From assembly GCF_023715245.1 (NCBI RefSeq), contig NZ_JAMBNV010000003.1:181396-245395 (forward strand): a stretch of DNA of 64,000 nucleotides, written 5' to 3'. The notes under the pieces were generated by a model. That model was not told the origin of the DNA and made no database searches. It was given only the letters and a program-made list of their open reading frames with translations. Origin of the DNA: Sporosarcina luteola (GTDB lineage Bacteria; Bacillota; Bacilli; Bacillales_A; Planococcaceae). The position numbers and the translations under genes are program-made. Positions 35,112-44,232 of this stretch are shown here, in pieces (within the stretch, counting starts at the first letter, position 1; every line of letters begins with the position of its first letter).

Positions 35112-35121
35112 CTGCTATAAT
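35112..35121 (+). promoter_or_regulatory. Extended -10 promoter of the cysK operon
   Basis: TGCTATAAT is a good extended -10. No clear -35 is found 17 bases upstream, which could indicate activator or repressor control; CymR-type repression of cysteine genes is known in Bacillales but no operator is proven here. Confidence 0.5.
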
Positions 35122-35156
35122 CAATTAAACTAATAAACGACAAGGAGTTGACCGGA

Positions 35157-36098
35157 TTGCGAGTAGTGAATAATATAGCCGAACTGATCGGTGACACGCC
35201 TATGGTAAGGTTGAATCGTCTTCCCGATCAACAGGGTGCAGACGTCTATGTGAAACTTGAATATTTTAATCCGAGCAGAAGCGTCAAAGACAGGGCGGCA
35301 TACAATATGATAATCGAAGCGGAAAAGGCAGGTTTATTACAACCCGGGGATACAATCATTGAACCGACATCCGGAAACACAGGAATCGGAATCGCGATGA
35401 GCGCCGCGGCAAGAGGATATAAGACGATCATCGTCATGCCGGATTCTTCAACACTCGAGCGGATCAACATTTTAAAAGCATACGGTGCAACGGTTGTGTT
35501 GACACCGAGTGATTTAAAAATGCCGGGAGCCATTCAAAAGGCGGAGGAAATTGCGGCGGGAATTCAGAACAGCTTCATTCCAATGCAATTTGAAAATGAA
35601 GCGAACCCGGATATTCATCGGCATACAACAGGACCTGAAATCATTCGGGCGATGGAATCGTTGAACCGAAAACTGACCGCTTTCGTCTGTACGGCGGGAA
35701 CTGGCGGCACCGTTACGGGAACCGGTGAATATTTGAAGGAATACAATAGCACGGTTACAGTGCATATAGCAGAACCGGCGGGGTCTCCCGTCCTATCCGG
35801 CGGAAAGCCAGGGAAGCACAAACTTGTCGGAACAAGTCCAGGGTTCATTCCATCGATATTAAATACATCCGTTTATGATGAGATTTTCAAGATTGAAGAC
35901 GAGGACGCCTATCAAACGGTCCGTGAGTTGGCGGCGCGTGAAGGCTTGCTGCTAGGACCGAGCGGAGGGGCTTCCGTCTATGCGGCGATGCAAGTGGCGA
36001 AACGGTTGACCCCGGATGATACCGTCGTCTGCATTGCACCCGATAATGGTGAACGGTATTTGTCGAGTGATTTATTTGATTACGAAGGAGAGGAATAA
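35157..36098 (+). CDS. cysK: Cysteine synthase (O-acetylserine thiol-lyase)
   Basis: A 313-aa PLP enzyme that makes cysteine from O-acetylserine and sulfide. The PLP lysine is in SRSVKDR near residue 38; EPTSGNTGIGIAM and the phosphate-binding GTGGTVTG loop follow, and GPSGGASVYAAM closes the site. The usual NPGGSVKDR is NPSRSVKDR here. A TTG start at 35157 fits the AAGGAG site (nine bases); the TTG at 35148 touches that site. It precedes a sulfonate-type ABC importer on the same strand, so the group likely recovers sulfur for cysteine. The start codon choice is moderately sure. Confidence 0.9.
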   Translation: MRVVNNIAELIGDTPMVRLNRLPDQQGADVYVKLEYFNPSRSVKDRAAYNMIIEAEKAGLLQPGDTIIEPTSGNTGIGIAMSAAARGYKTIIVMPDSSTLERINILKAYGATVVLTPSDLKMPGAIQKAEEIAAGIQNSFIPMQFENEANPDIHRHTTGPEIIRAMESLNRKLTAFVCTAGTGGTVTGTGEYLKEYNSTVTVHIAEPAGSPVLSGGKPGKHKLVGTSPGFIPSILNTSVYDEIFKIEDEDAYQTVRELAAREGLLLGPSGGASVYAAMQVAKRLTPDDTVVCIAPDNGERYLSSDLFDYEGEE

Positions 36099-36164
36099 AT
36101 GTCCTCTCCATTTTCATAACATTAATTCCGACTAAACGAATAAGGGAAGTCGAGGTGCGTAGAA

Positions 36165-37007
36165 ATGTATGTAACAATCGATGGAATCGAGAAGAGTTTT
36201 CTCAATGATAGAAATGAGCATGTTCAAGTGCTCGACCATATTGATATCGATATGGAAAAAGGGAGCTTCGTCTCCATCGTCGGTCCTTCCGGATGCGGCA
36301 AATCGACGCTCCTCTATATGATTGCAGGCTTGGAGAAGGCGGATAAAGGCAACATCCGCATTGCCGGGAATGAAGTGAAGAAGCCTGGCCCCGACCGGGT
36401 TGTCGTTTTCCAAGAGGCTGGGCTTTTCCCATGGTTGACCGTTTTGGAAAATGTGAAGTATGGCTTGCTGCTGAAAAAGATGCCGAAACAAGAGGCCGAG
36501 GAAAAAGCGATCGACATGCTGAAAATGGTTCACCTGAGCAACTATATCCATTCCTATCCGCACCAACTATCGGGGGGAATGAAGCAAAGGGTATCCATTG
36601 CGAGGGCGTTAGTGATGGAACCGGATATTCTCCTGATGGATGAACCGTTCTCCGCGCTCGATGAACAGACGAGGATGGTGCTCCATAAAGAATTGATCGA
36701 TATATGGAAGAAGACGAAAGTGACAATCTTTTTCGTTACGCACAATATCAGGGAAGCCGTTTTACTCTCGGAAAAAGTGATCGTGTTCGGCACACGTCCC
36801 GGAAAGGTGAAGGAAGTCATTCCTGTTCCGACATCGACGGACGGCGTGTTGCCCGATAGTGTGACATTGCATACGGAGCAACGGATTTTAGCTATTTTGG
36901 AAGAGGAAATCGAAAAGGTGTTAAAGGAGGAAATGGGTGATGACTACAGCTTTAAGACGAATCATCTTCATCGCAATGATAGCGGTGATATGGGAAGTCA
37001 CATCTAG
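36165..37007 (+). CDS. ssuB: ABC transporter ATPase, sulfonate/nitrate type (SsuB-like)
   Basis: A 280-aa cytoplasmic ATPase with Walker A GPSGCGKST, Q-loop VFQEAGLFPWLTV (the FPW word is typical of the nitrate/taurine/sulfonate group), signature LSGGMKQRV and Walker B ILLMDEPFSALDEQ. It is followed by an unusually long tail whose coding overlaps the permease gene by 68 bp. GAGGTG lies upstream of the ATG. Its place after cysK suggests uptake of a sulfur source such as an alkanesulfonate. Confidence 0.85.
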   Translation: MYVTIDGIEKSFLNDRNEHVQVLDHIDIDMEKGSFVSIVGPSGCGKSTLLYMIAGLEKADKGNIRIAGNEVKKPGPDRVVVFQEAGLFPWLTVLENVKYGLLLKKMPKQEAEEKAIDMLKMVHLSNYIHSYPHQLSGGMKQRVSIARALVMEPDILLMDEPFSALDEQTRMVLHKELIDIWKKTKVTIFFVTHNIREAVLLSEKVIVFGTRPGKVKEVIPVPTSTDGVLPDSVTLHTEQRILAILEEEIEKVLKEEMGDDYSFKTNHLHRNDSGDMGSHI

Positions 37008-37692
37008 ACTTTCGGTGTTGCCGGATTTCATGTTTCCCCGACTGACACAAGTATTGGAGACACTTTTCAACGGCCTCGTGAACGGGCAGATTGTAGCGGC
37101 GATCGGCAAAAGCATGAGCCGGCTGCTGATCGGGTTTGCGATAGCAATCGTTTTAGGTGTCGTCATGGGCTATCTCATTTGGCGCTATAAGCTGGTCGAG
37201 GATACACTCGGCTTCCTCGTTACCGCGTTGCAGTCCATTCCGAGCATCGTCTGGTTTCCGCTCGCAATCATCTGGTTCGGATTGAATGATTTTGCGATCT
37301 TGTTCATCGTCACGATCGGTGCCACTTGGACGATGACCGTCAGTGCAACGAGTGGATTCCGAAATGTGCCGACCTTGTACCAACGGGTCGCCAAAACATT
37401 CGGTTCGACAGGGCTCCATTTCATTCGCACCGTCATTATGCCGGCCTCCGTTCCGCAATTGCTATCGGGCCTCCGCATTGCTTGGGCATTTTCATGGCGG
37501 GCATTGATGGCAGGGGAATTGCTTGGCTCTGGCGGAGGGCTGGGGCAATTGCTGGAAACAGGGCGTTCCCTCGGTCAAATGGATCTCGTCATTTCCGTGA
37601 TGATCATCATTGCGGTGATCGGGACGATTATGGACAATGTCGTGTTTATGCGTTTGGAGCGTTCTGTTCAGAAAAAATGGGGTCTCGCATGA
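36940..37692 (+). CDS. ssuC: ABC transporter permease, sulfonate/nitrate type (SsuC-like)
   Basis: A 250-aa inner-membrane permease with six hydrophobic segments. LQSIPSIVWFPLAIIWFGL and the EAA-type loop around KTFGSTGLHFIRTVIMPASVPQLLSGLR are characteristic of the SsuC/TauC/NrtB group. ATG 36940 has AAAGGAGG upstream, within the end of the ATPase gene, so translation is coupled. It should pair with the SsuB-like ATPase and the lipoprotein that follows. Confidence 0.88.
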   Translation: MTTALRRIIFIAMIAVIWEVTSRLSVLPDFMFPRLTQVLETLFNGLVNGQIVAAIGKSMSRLLIGFAIAIVLGVVMGYLIWRYKLVEDTLGFLVTALQSIPSIVWFPLAIIWFGLNDFAILFIVTIGATWTMTVSATSGFRNVPTLYQRVAKTFGSTGLHFIRTVIMPASVPQLLSGLRIAWAFSWRALMAGELLGSGGGLGQLLETGRSLGQMDLVISVMIIIAVIGTIMDNVVFMRLERSVQKKWGLA

Positions 37693-37715
37693 CCTACACA
37701 AAGGGGAAATGGACA

Positions 37716-38699
37716 ATGAAAAAGTCATTAATTATGACAGTGTTGACGGTTTTAGTAGTGGGGATCCTATCTGCATGCGGTTCGTCTTCGTCAAGCGGCA
37801 AGACAGTGAAAATCGGATACTTCCCGAATTTGACCCATATCGCTACGATTGTTGCGCTTGAAAACGGCTATTTCGCGGAGGAATTCGGGGACGATGTGAA
37901 GATCGAAACGAAAACGGTGAGCAACGGCGGTCTCTTCATGGAAGCAATGACGACGAAATCGATTGACGTCGGTACAGTCGGTCCTGGACCATTGCTGAAT
38001 TTCTACGTGAAAAACCCGACATTCCGTTTGATCTCAGGAGCAGTGAACGGGGGAGCTGTGCTTGTCGCGAGTGAAGGCGGCGGCGTTACGGAGCTTGCCG
38101 ATCTAGACGGCAAAAAAGTCGCCATCCCTGTCATCGGAAGCACGCAAGACGTCATGCTTCGAAAAGCGTTGAAAGAAGTGAATCTTGAAACGACATCGAA
38201 CGGCGGCACGGTCGAATTATTCGCGGCGGCTCCGGCAGATACCGCTACATTATTTGTTCAAAACTCCGTAGATGCTGCGGCCACACAAGAACCGTGGGGA
38301 AATATCCTTGAAACGCAAGCGAACGGCAAGCTGATCCTCGACTGGGATGAATTTGCATGGGGGAAGGAATCCACGAACACAGTCGTAGCAGCAAGTGATG
38401 AGTTCTTGAAGAACAAAGAATTTGCCAAAGCGTATTTGAAAGCGCACAAGCGGGCAGTCGAGTTCATCCAGCAAAACCCGGAGGAAGCTCAAAGCTTGGT
38501 CATTAAGCATATTAAAGATTTGACGGGCAAGGAAATTAATGAAAAAGAGACAGCTGCTGCATTCGCGAAGCTTGAAGTTACAACCGATGTGAATGAGCAA
38601 GTCATCCAGGAAATGGCGGACATCAGCAAGGAAGCGGGCTATGTTACAAGCAGCGACATCAAGGGGATGATTGATCTCTCTTATTTGTTGGGAGAATGA
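37716..38699 (+). CDS. ssuA: ABC transporter substrate-binding lipoprotein (SsuA-like)
   Basis: A 327-aa extracellular lipoprotein. The signal peptide ends in ILSAC (lipobox, Cys20), followed by a serine-rich linker and KTVKIGYFPNLTHIATIVALE, the opening of nitrate/sulfonate/taurine-type binding proteins. IDVGTVGPGPLLNFYVKN and AATQEPWGNILE continue the pattern. ATG 37716 has AAGGGGAAA upstream; a longer in-frame reading to 37326 only overlaps the permease gene. A terminator follows. The ligand is inferred from family and from cysK upstream. Confidence 0.85.
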   Translation: MKKSLIMTVLTVLVVGILSACGSSSSSGKTVKIGYFPNLTHIATIVALENGYFAEEFGDDVKIETKTVSNGGLFMEAMTTKSIDVGTVGPGPLLNFYVKNPTFRLISGAVNGGAVLVASEGGGVTELADLDGKKVAIPVIGSTQDVMLRKALKEVNLETTSNGGTVELFAAAPADTATLFVQNSVDAAATQEPWGNILETQANGKLILDWDEFAWGKESTNTVVAASDEFLKNKEFAKAYLKAHKRAVEFIQQNPEEAQSLVIKHIKDLTGKEINEKETAAAFAKLEVTTDVNEQVIQEMADISKEAGYVTSSDIKGMIDLSYLLGE

Positions 38700-38712
38700 C
38701 AAAGCCACTTAC

Positions 38713-38741
38713 GGAACCTGTTTGCCGGGTTCCGTTTTTTC
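38713..38741 (+). terminator. Terminator of the cysK-ssuBCA operon
   Basis: GGAACC pairs with GGTTCC and is followed by GTTTTTTC. Confidence 0.75.
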
Positions 38742-38810
38742 TTGGCAATAAAAAAAGGATCCCAATTTGGTAAAAGAGATCCCTCTGCATTTCATTTAGT
38801 AACAATCGGC

Positions 38811-39980
38811 TTAGGCTTCCCGCATACGCTTTGCCTTCCCAGTAGCCATAGATATAGAAACGGCAGCACATATGAACGCCAAGACGACGACTCCACTGCC
38901 GACAGTCGGCATGCTTGTTACCGAATCGGTATAACCGAAAACGACCCCGCCAATTCCCGACCCTACTGCAATCCCGACTTGTATAGCAGAATTATTGAAG
39001 CTCTGATTGATATCAGATGTAACGGGATCTTCCTGGATAATATAATCCTGCAGCGGCGGCGCGAGAGCCCAGCTTAATGCACCCCAAACCATCATGATGA
39101 CAATGAAGAACGGTAAAGAGAATGTCGAGTAGGGCAATGCGAAAAGACTGATTGCGAATGCGCCAATAATGACGAGAATGCTCTTCTTCGATCCAATCCA
39201 GTTAGCAAGATTGCCCCCGAATGCTCCGCCACCAACAGCCGCTATCCCAAATAGGAAATAGCAGATGCTGATCCAGTATTGGTTCAGGTGCAGTTTCGTT
39301 TCCAAGAATGGTGTAAAGTAGGCGTAAACCGTATAATGGCCAGCCAACATGAACATCATCGCAAAGTGGGCAAAGACGATTTTTTTATTCGCCAGTGCTT
39401 TGATTTGCGCGGAAAGCGGAAGAACGTCTCCCCTCTCCATTGTCTCAAGGAATATGGAGATAAGAATGAATGCGCCGATTGAAAGGACAGCAATCCCTAA
39501 AAAGACGCTGCGCCAGCCGAATGCATTCGTAATAAGTATACCGAGCGGAACGCCTAATACGAGGGAAGAACTAAGCCCCATGAAAATATAACCGAGCGCT
39601 TTTGCACGATGAGGAACATCGACAATCCGCGCGGTAATCGTCAAGGAAAGGACGATGAGAAGCGCCGCACTCAACGCGGTGATGATACGGGCGATCATTA
39701 AGAATGTGAAAGTAGGGCTGAAATAGGTCAATATGTTTCCGATGAAAAAGACAGACATTGAAAACAAATACAGCTTTTTCCTTTCGAATTTCGCGGTCAA
39801 AGATAGTAATACCGGACCGGCAATGGCAAACACGAGCGCGTATACCGTTATGAGCTGCCCGGCAGTTCCGATTGAAACGTTCAAATCATCCGCGATAATC
39901 GGCAAAATGCCACCGACAATCAATTCAACGAGGCCGACTGTAATCGTTGAAATGGCAATGATGAATACTCTAAAGTTCAT
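38811..39980 (-). CDS. pbuE: Purine efflux transporter PbuE
   Basis: A 389-aa major-facilitator protein very like B. subtilis PbuE (388 aa), which exports hypoxanthine and other purine bases. The opening MNFRVFIIAISTITVGLVELIVGGILP, then LTITARIV, GVPLGILI and AGHYTVYAYFTPFLE follow that protein closely. ATG 39980 has GAGGAGG about five bases upstream; a longer frame upstream runs into the riboswitch. A purine riboswitch with a terminator stands directly before the gene. Confidence 0.9.
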   Translation of the reverse strand: MNFRVFIIAISTITVGLVELIVGGILPIIADDLNVSIGTAGQLITVYALVFAIAGPVLLSLTAKFERKKLYLFSMSVFFIGNILTYFSPTFTFLMIARIITALSAALLIVLSLTITARIVDVPHRAKALGYIFMGLSSSLVLGVPLGILITNAFGWRSVFLGIAVLSIGAFILISIFLETMERGDVLPLSAQIKALANKKIVFAHFAMMFMLAGHYTVYAYFTPFLETKLHLNQYWISICYFLFGIAAVGGGAFGGNLANWIGSKKSILVIIGAFAISLFALPYSTFSLPFFIVIMMVWGALSWALAPPLQDYIIQEDPVTSDINQSFNNSAIQVGIAVGSGIGGVVFGYTDSVTSMPTVGSGVVVLAFICAAVSISMATGKAKRMREA

Positions 39981-40002
39981 GCAAAATCCTCCTCTGAAAA
40001 AT

Positions 40003-40100
40003 AAAAAAACTCCCGACTGCAAAGTGAGTTCCTTTGTAGTCAGGAGTTAATGGTTCCTGGTAGAGACCCTCAATCCATATTATTGAGGTTATACATATAT
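40003..40100 (-). ncRNA. Purine riboswitch before pbuE, guanine-type C at the specificity site
   Basis: On the minus strand the aptamer reads TATAACCTCAATAATATGG, then TCTCTACC and the 3' joining GACTA. The residue that pairs with the ligand (C74 of xpt) is C, so guanine or hypoxanthine is expected, unlike B. subtilis pbuE, which has U and senses adenine. The terminator 5' arm AACTCCTGACT overlaps P3 and the 3' joining region and pairs with AGTCGGGAGTT before seven T. Ligand binding should block the terminator, an on-switch. P1 is short, as in pbuE. Confidence 0.88.
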
Positions 40101-40231
40101 ATCAAACGTATGAAATTTTCCATTCATCAATCTAACATGGTTTGGGCATTATATCAAGAAAAATTTCCTTTTCCGAACGAAAAATGGTTACATTGAAAGT
40201 AATGGCATATCAATTTTTTGGAGGAATTAAT

Positions 40232-40747
40232 TTGTACGATCCGACAGTATTTGAAAATCTTAAAGTCGCATTTGAAAACCAACTATATGATCTCGATACG
40301 ATCGAGCGTGAAATAAGGATCATCAACCGATCGGATCAAATGGATTTTGCTATCCTTGCAAGGAAATTCTCTTTGCAATTTACGCTTTTCGATATAGAGG
40401 ATGTATCAGCTGAGATTATTCTGGAGGCAGCTTTACAGGATTTGGCGAATGAAATAATGGAAATGCCCGGGGAAAATCCCGGATGTTCATTGACATTGCG
40501 TTTCCAAAAGCATGTCCAACAGGAAGCGGAGCAATGCCCGCAAATTGAAGAGGCGTTGAGCGATATATGGGAAAATGAAGTGCTCGTCACTCAAACATTG
40601 AGTTTCCTGTACGGGGAGGAGCGGAACGGCTTCTCAAATAACGTTGAAGTGAAATTCAGGACGAAAATAAATGAGGAAAATATGCGGGAGATCCCGGACT
40701 TTCTGCACAGTGTTCTTATGGCGCTGCGCGTACTGCATGCCGTTTGA
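40232..40747 (+). CDS. Uncharacterised soluble protein
   Basis: A 171-aa, mostly helical, acidic protein I do not recognise. A TTG start at 40232 is chosen because GGAGGAA lies about six bases upstream and the preceding in-frame residues look like translated leader. Visible segments are FENLKVAFENQLYDLDTIERE, FSLQFTLFDIEDV and a C-terminal IPDFLHSVLMALRVLHAV. No catalytic motif, signal or membrane segment is seen. It is divergent from pbuE and precedes array G. Confidence 0.7.
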   Translation: MYDPTVFENLKVAFENQLYDLDTIEREIRIINRSDQMDFAILARKFSLQFTLFDIEDVSAEIILEAALQDLANEIMEMPGENPGCSLTLRFQKHVQQEAEQCPQIEEALSDIWENEVLVTQTLSFLYGEERNGFSNNVEVKFRTKINEENMREIPDFLHSVLMALRVLHAV

Positions 40748-40820
40748 GCGTGAAAAATTTTTGGATATGCTCTATCCCGAGAAGGGAAATCGCTATATAA
40801 TGGAGGACAGTTGGATGAAT

Positions 40821-40972
40821 GCGCGTTTATGCGCTTTTGAGAGCATTTATGCGTGCTTTTCGCGATTTATGCGTCGGAAAAACGTATTATGAGCTTTTGG
40901 AGCGGTTTATGCGCGTATGCGAAGAATTATGCGTACTTCTACGGTTTTATGCGTTTTTAAGGAAATTTATTT
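40821..40972 (+). repeat. Tandem array G, eight 20-bp units, anchor TTTATGCG
   Basis: The word TTTAT or TTAT ends at 40830, 40850, 40870, 40890, 40910, 40930, 40950 and 40970, exactly 20 bp apart, and is followed by GCG in most units. The anchor is the same as in arrays D and E. It lies immediately upstream of the ABC-F gene, and translating it gives a false N-terminal extension of that protein. Confidence 0.9.
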
Positions 40973-40998
40973 TGACAGAAGGAATAGGTGTACAATAT

Positions 40999-42555
40999 AT
41001 GAGTTTATTGACAGTAAGTAATTTAAGTCACGGGTTCGGGGATCGGGCGATTTTCGACGATGTGTCGTTCCGGTTATTGCAAGGCGAGCATATCGGACTG
41101 ATCGGTGCGAACGGCGAGGGGAAATCGACGTTCATGAACATCATCACCCGGAAGCTTGAGCCGGATGCGGGAACAGTTGCGTGGGCGAAGCGGGTGCGGG
41201 TCGGTTATTTGGATCAGCATGTCGTGCTGCAGCAAGGGATGAGTATCCGTGATGTGCTCAGGACGGCGTTTCAATATCTCTATGATTTGGAAGCGGAAAT
41301 GAATGTCCTGTTTGCGAAGATGGGTGAAGTCGACGCGGATGAGCTCGAGAAGCTGCTCGAGGAAACGGGGCAGATGCAGGATGAGCTGACGAATAACGAC
41401 TTTTACATCATTGATTCGAAAGTCGATGAAGTGGCGAACGGACTAGGCTTGGATGAATTCGGGCTGGAGCGCGACGTCCATGATCTGAGCGGTGGGCAGC
41501 GTACGAAAGTGTTGCTCGGCAAGCTGCTCCTTGAAAAGCCGGATATCCTGCTCCTTGACGAGCCGACAAACTTTTTGGATGTCGAGCATATCGAGTGGTT
41601 GCGCACTTATTTGCAGAACTATGAGAATGCGTTCATCCTCATTTCGCATGATGTTCCGTTCCTGAACAGCGTAATTAACTTGATTTATCATATGGAAAAT
41701 CAGCAGGTCACGCGGTACTCAGGGGATTACGATGAGTTTCTGCGTGTACATGAAATGAAGAAGCAACAAGTGGAAGCGGCTTTTAAAAAGCAGCAGAAGG
41801 AAATCGCCAACTTGAAGGACTTTGTTGCGCGCAATAAAGCGAATGCCGCGACGAGCCGTATGGCGATGTCACGTCAGAAGAAGCTCGACAAGATGGATAT
41901 CATTGAACTCGATGCGGAAAAGCCGAAGCCGCAATTCGATTTCAAGCTTGCCCGTACACCGGGTCGTTATTTATTCGAAACGAAAGGTCTTGTCATCGGC
42001 TATGATGAGCCGCTGTCAAGGGATCTCGATCTGACGATGGAGCGCGGGCAGAAGATTGCGTTGTCAGGTGCGAACGGAATCGGGAAGACGACGCTTTTGC
42101 GCAGCATCCTGGGTGAAATTCCTTCTCTAGCAGGATCAGTGGAACTTGGCGATCATCTTGAAATTGGCTATTTCGAGCAGGAGATGAAGACGGAATCGAA
42201 TCGCACTTGTTTGGAAGAGGTGTGGGACGAATTCCCGCATTTCACGCAGTATGAAGTGCGTGCGGCGTTGGCGCGATGCGGTTTGACAACGAAGCATATC
42301 GAGAGCAAAGTGAAAGTACTGAGCGGAGGAGAACGGGCGAAAGTCCGCCTCTGCAAACTTATCAACCGGGAAACGAATCTGCTCGTTCTCGACGAACCGA
42401 CGAATCATCTCGACGTCGACGCGAAAGCTGAATTGAAACGCGCGTTGAAGGAGTATAAGGGCAGTGTTTTACTTATTTCACATGAGCCTGATTTCTATGA
42501 AGGCGTCGTTACGGATGTGTGGAACGGGGAAAATTGGACGACCAAAATGTTTTAA
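40999..42555 (+). CDS. ABC-F ATPase (YkpA/YbiT-like)
   Basis: A 518-aa cytoplasmic protein with two ABC domains and no membrane part. Domain 1 has GANGEGKST and LSGGQRTKV with LLLDEPTNFLD; the linker carries VARNKANAATSRMAMSRQKK; domain 2 has GANGIGKTT and LSGGERAKV with LVLDEPTNHLD. It matches the YkpA/YbiT subgroup of ABC-F proteins, which act on the ribosome; whether this one gives antibiotic tolerance is unknown. ATG 40999 gives MSLLTVSNLSHGFGDR, the expected start, though its ribosome-binding site (AAGGAATAGGTG) is loose. Confidence 0.9.
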   Translation: MSLLTVSNLSHGFGDRAIFDDVSFRLLQGEHIGLIGANGEGKSTFMNIITRKLEPDAGTVAWAKRVRVGYLDQHVVLQQGMSIRDVLRTAFQYLYDLEAEMNVLFAKMGEVDADELEKLLEETGQMQDELTNNDFYIIDSKVDEVANGLGLDEFGLERDVHDLSGGQRTKVLLGKLLLEKPDILLLDEPTNFLDVEHIEWLRTYLQNYENAFILISHDVPFLNSVINLIYHMENQQVTRYSGDYDEFLRVHEMKKQQVEAAFKKQQKEIANLKDFVARNKANAATSRMAMSRQKKLDKMDIIELDAEKPKPQFDFKLARTPGRYLFETKGLVIGYDEPLSRDLDLTMERGQKIALSGANGIGKTTLLRSILGEIPSLAGSVELGDHLEIGYFEQEMKTESNRTCLEEVWDEFPHFTQYEVRAALARCGLTTKHIESKVKVLSGGERAKVRLCKLINRETNLLVLDEPTNHLDVDAKAELKRALKEYKGSVLLISHEPDFYEGVVTDVWNGENWTTKMF

Positions 42556-42561
42556 TGACAA

Positions 42562-42604
42562 AAAGGCACCCGAGCGATTTTTTTATCGTCCGGGTGCCCT
42601 TTTT
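42562..42604. terminator. Bidirectional terminator
   Basis: AAAAAGGCACCCG pairs with CGGGTGCCCTTTTT across an AT-rich loop. It serves the ABC-F gene and the opposing small gene. Confidence 0.85.
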
Positions 42605-42619
42605 CATATTTCCAGTTAC

Positions 42620-42817
42620 TTATTTACCCCTATCAAGTTCCTCTGTCAATTCATCGATAATCTCTTCGCGGCGTGCATTCTTTGCTTTAATGGAAGCTAA
42701 CTCTGCGCCTTCTGCTGTTTTTGCCGCTTGATTCGCAGCATACTGATTGCTGACCGTCTTATTCAACCGCTCTTCCTTATCGGCTGGATCATTCGGGCGT
42801 GGTGTGATTCCTGGCAT
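42620..42817 (-). CDS. Small hydrophilic protein of unknown function
   Basis: A 65-aa charged protein beginning MPGITPRPNDPADKEERL and rich in Ala, Glu, Lys and Asn, probably one long helix. ATG 42817 on the minus strand has GGAGG with good spacing. No known family is recognised; size and charge are like many sporulation-time small proteins, but that is only composition. It is convergent with the ABC-F gene. Confidence 0.65.
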   Translation of the reverse strand: MPGITPRPNDPADKEERLNKTVSNQYAANQAAKTAEGAELASIKAKNARREEIIDELTEELDRGK

Positions 42818-42946
42818 CTGAATTCCTCCTTTCATTCAATCACATAGTTTTTCCATACGACTCATAATTATGTATAACCTAGTCATCTCGCATAATTGTA
42901 AATTGTTATATATAATACCTTTATCAAAGAACGGGGGCGGGAGTTG

Positions 42947-44232
42947 ATGGAATTGGAGCAAGTGGTTCATTCACCTGAAGCGCAGCGGCAGCTATATAAG
43001 CGATCATTACTCGTGGTCATTATGTCGCAAATTTTTGGCGGAGCTGGCCTAGCGGCGGGGGTAACTGTCGGTGCACTCCTTGCGAAGGAAATGCTTGGCG
43101 GGGAAAGCTATGCAGGAGTACCTGCAGCATTGTTTACACTTGGGTCTGCGCTGGCCGCCTTTTTGGTCGGTCGCATTTCCCAGAAATCTGGTCGCCGGTA
43201 CGGTCTTTCACTCGGCTTCATCGCTGGTGGAATTGGAGCAATCGGTGTCATACTTGCCGCAACTATGGGCAATGTGTTTTTATTATTCGTTTCATTATTC
43301 ATCTATGGTGCAGGGACTTCGACGAATCTTCAAGCGCGCTATGCTGGGACGGATTTGGCGAATGAAAAGCAGCGTGCAACAGCGATTAGTATCGCGATGG
43401 TATCAACGACATTCGGCGCGGTCGCTGGCCCTAATCTTGTGGAGCCAATGGGGGAAGTCGCGCTAGCTCTCGGAATCCCAGCTTTAGCTGGACCGTTCAT
43501 CTTGGCAGCAGTCGCGTATTTACTAGCTGGCTTGACGTTTCTTATATTTTTACGACCGGATCCGTTTCTTGTAGCAAAAGCAATTGCTGCTGAACGTGAG
43601 AAACAAGCGCTGGAAAAGAAAGACGCACGTAAGGTAGTGCAACACACTGTGAATCGTGCAGGGGTTTTAGCAGGAGCGGCTGTGCTGATCTTGTCGCATT
43701 TCGTCATGGTCGCCGTTATGACAATGACGCCTGTCCATATGCAAAACCATGGAAACGGATTGTCGGCAGTCGGGATGGTCATCGGCTTCCATATTGCGGC
43801 GATGTATTTGCCATCCCTCGGGACCGGAATGCTAGTCGATAAACTGGGGCGTACGTTTATGGCCATTGCTTCAGGCATTATACTTTCCATTGCCGGATTG
43901 ATGGCTGCCTTTGCACCACAGAATCTATCTTCTGGCTTACATTTGCACTTATCTTGCTTGGTCTAGGCTGGAACTTCGGGTTGATTAGTGGAACTGCAAT
44001 CATCATTGATTCAACGGATATAAAAACACGCGCAAAAACGCAAGGGTCTGTCGACGTATGGGTAGCCATTTCCGGAACGGCGGGCAGCTTGCTGTCAGGC
44101 ATTATCGTTGCCAATTCGAGCTATGCCGTATTGGGCTTCGTCGGAATGTATTTATCGCTGCTGCTCATTCCAGTAATTATTTGGGTTCATGTTAAAGGGA
44201 GAAGCAAGGAAGTGGCGAAAGCCGTCACGTAG
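42947..44232 (+). pseudogene. MFS transporter interrupted by a one-base frameshift
   Basis: The first frame (ATG 42947, GGGGGCGGGAG upstream) encodes about 330 residues of a major-facilitator transporter with RISQKSGRRYGLS and other typical loops, and then stops at 43966. The rest of the protein continues in another frame as IFWLTFALILLGLGWNFG and on to 44232. The break is near 43914-43920, where GCACCACAGAATCT looks like GCACCACCAGAATCT with one C lost. Joined, the protein would be about 428 aa and complete. Either the gene is broken or there is a sequencing error. The substrate is unknown. Confidence 0.8.

Noticed and set aside
37326..37715. Upstream extension of the SsuA-like lipoprotein
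   Set aside because: It lies inside the permease gene in another frame, and a signal peptide with a ribosome-binding site begins at 37716.
40819..40998. 60-residue N-terminal extension of the ABC-F protein
   Set aside because: It is the translation of tandem array G, in which the period of 20 shifts frame each unit; the family start is at 40999.
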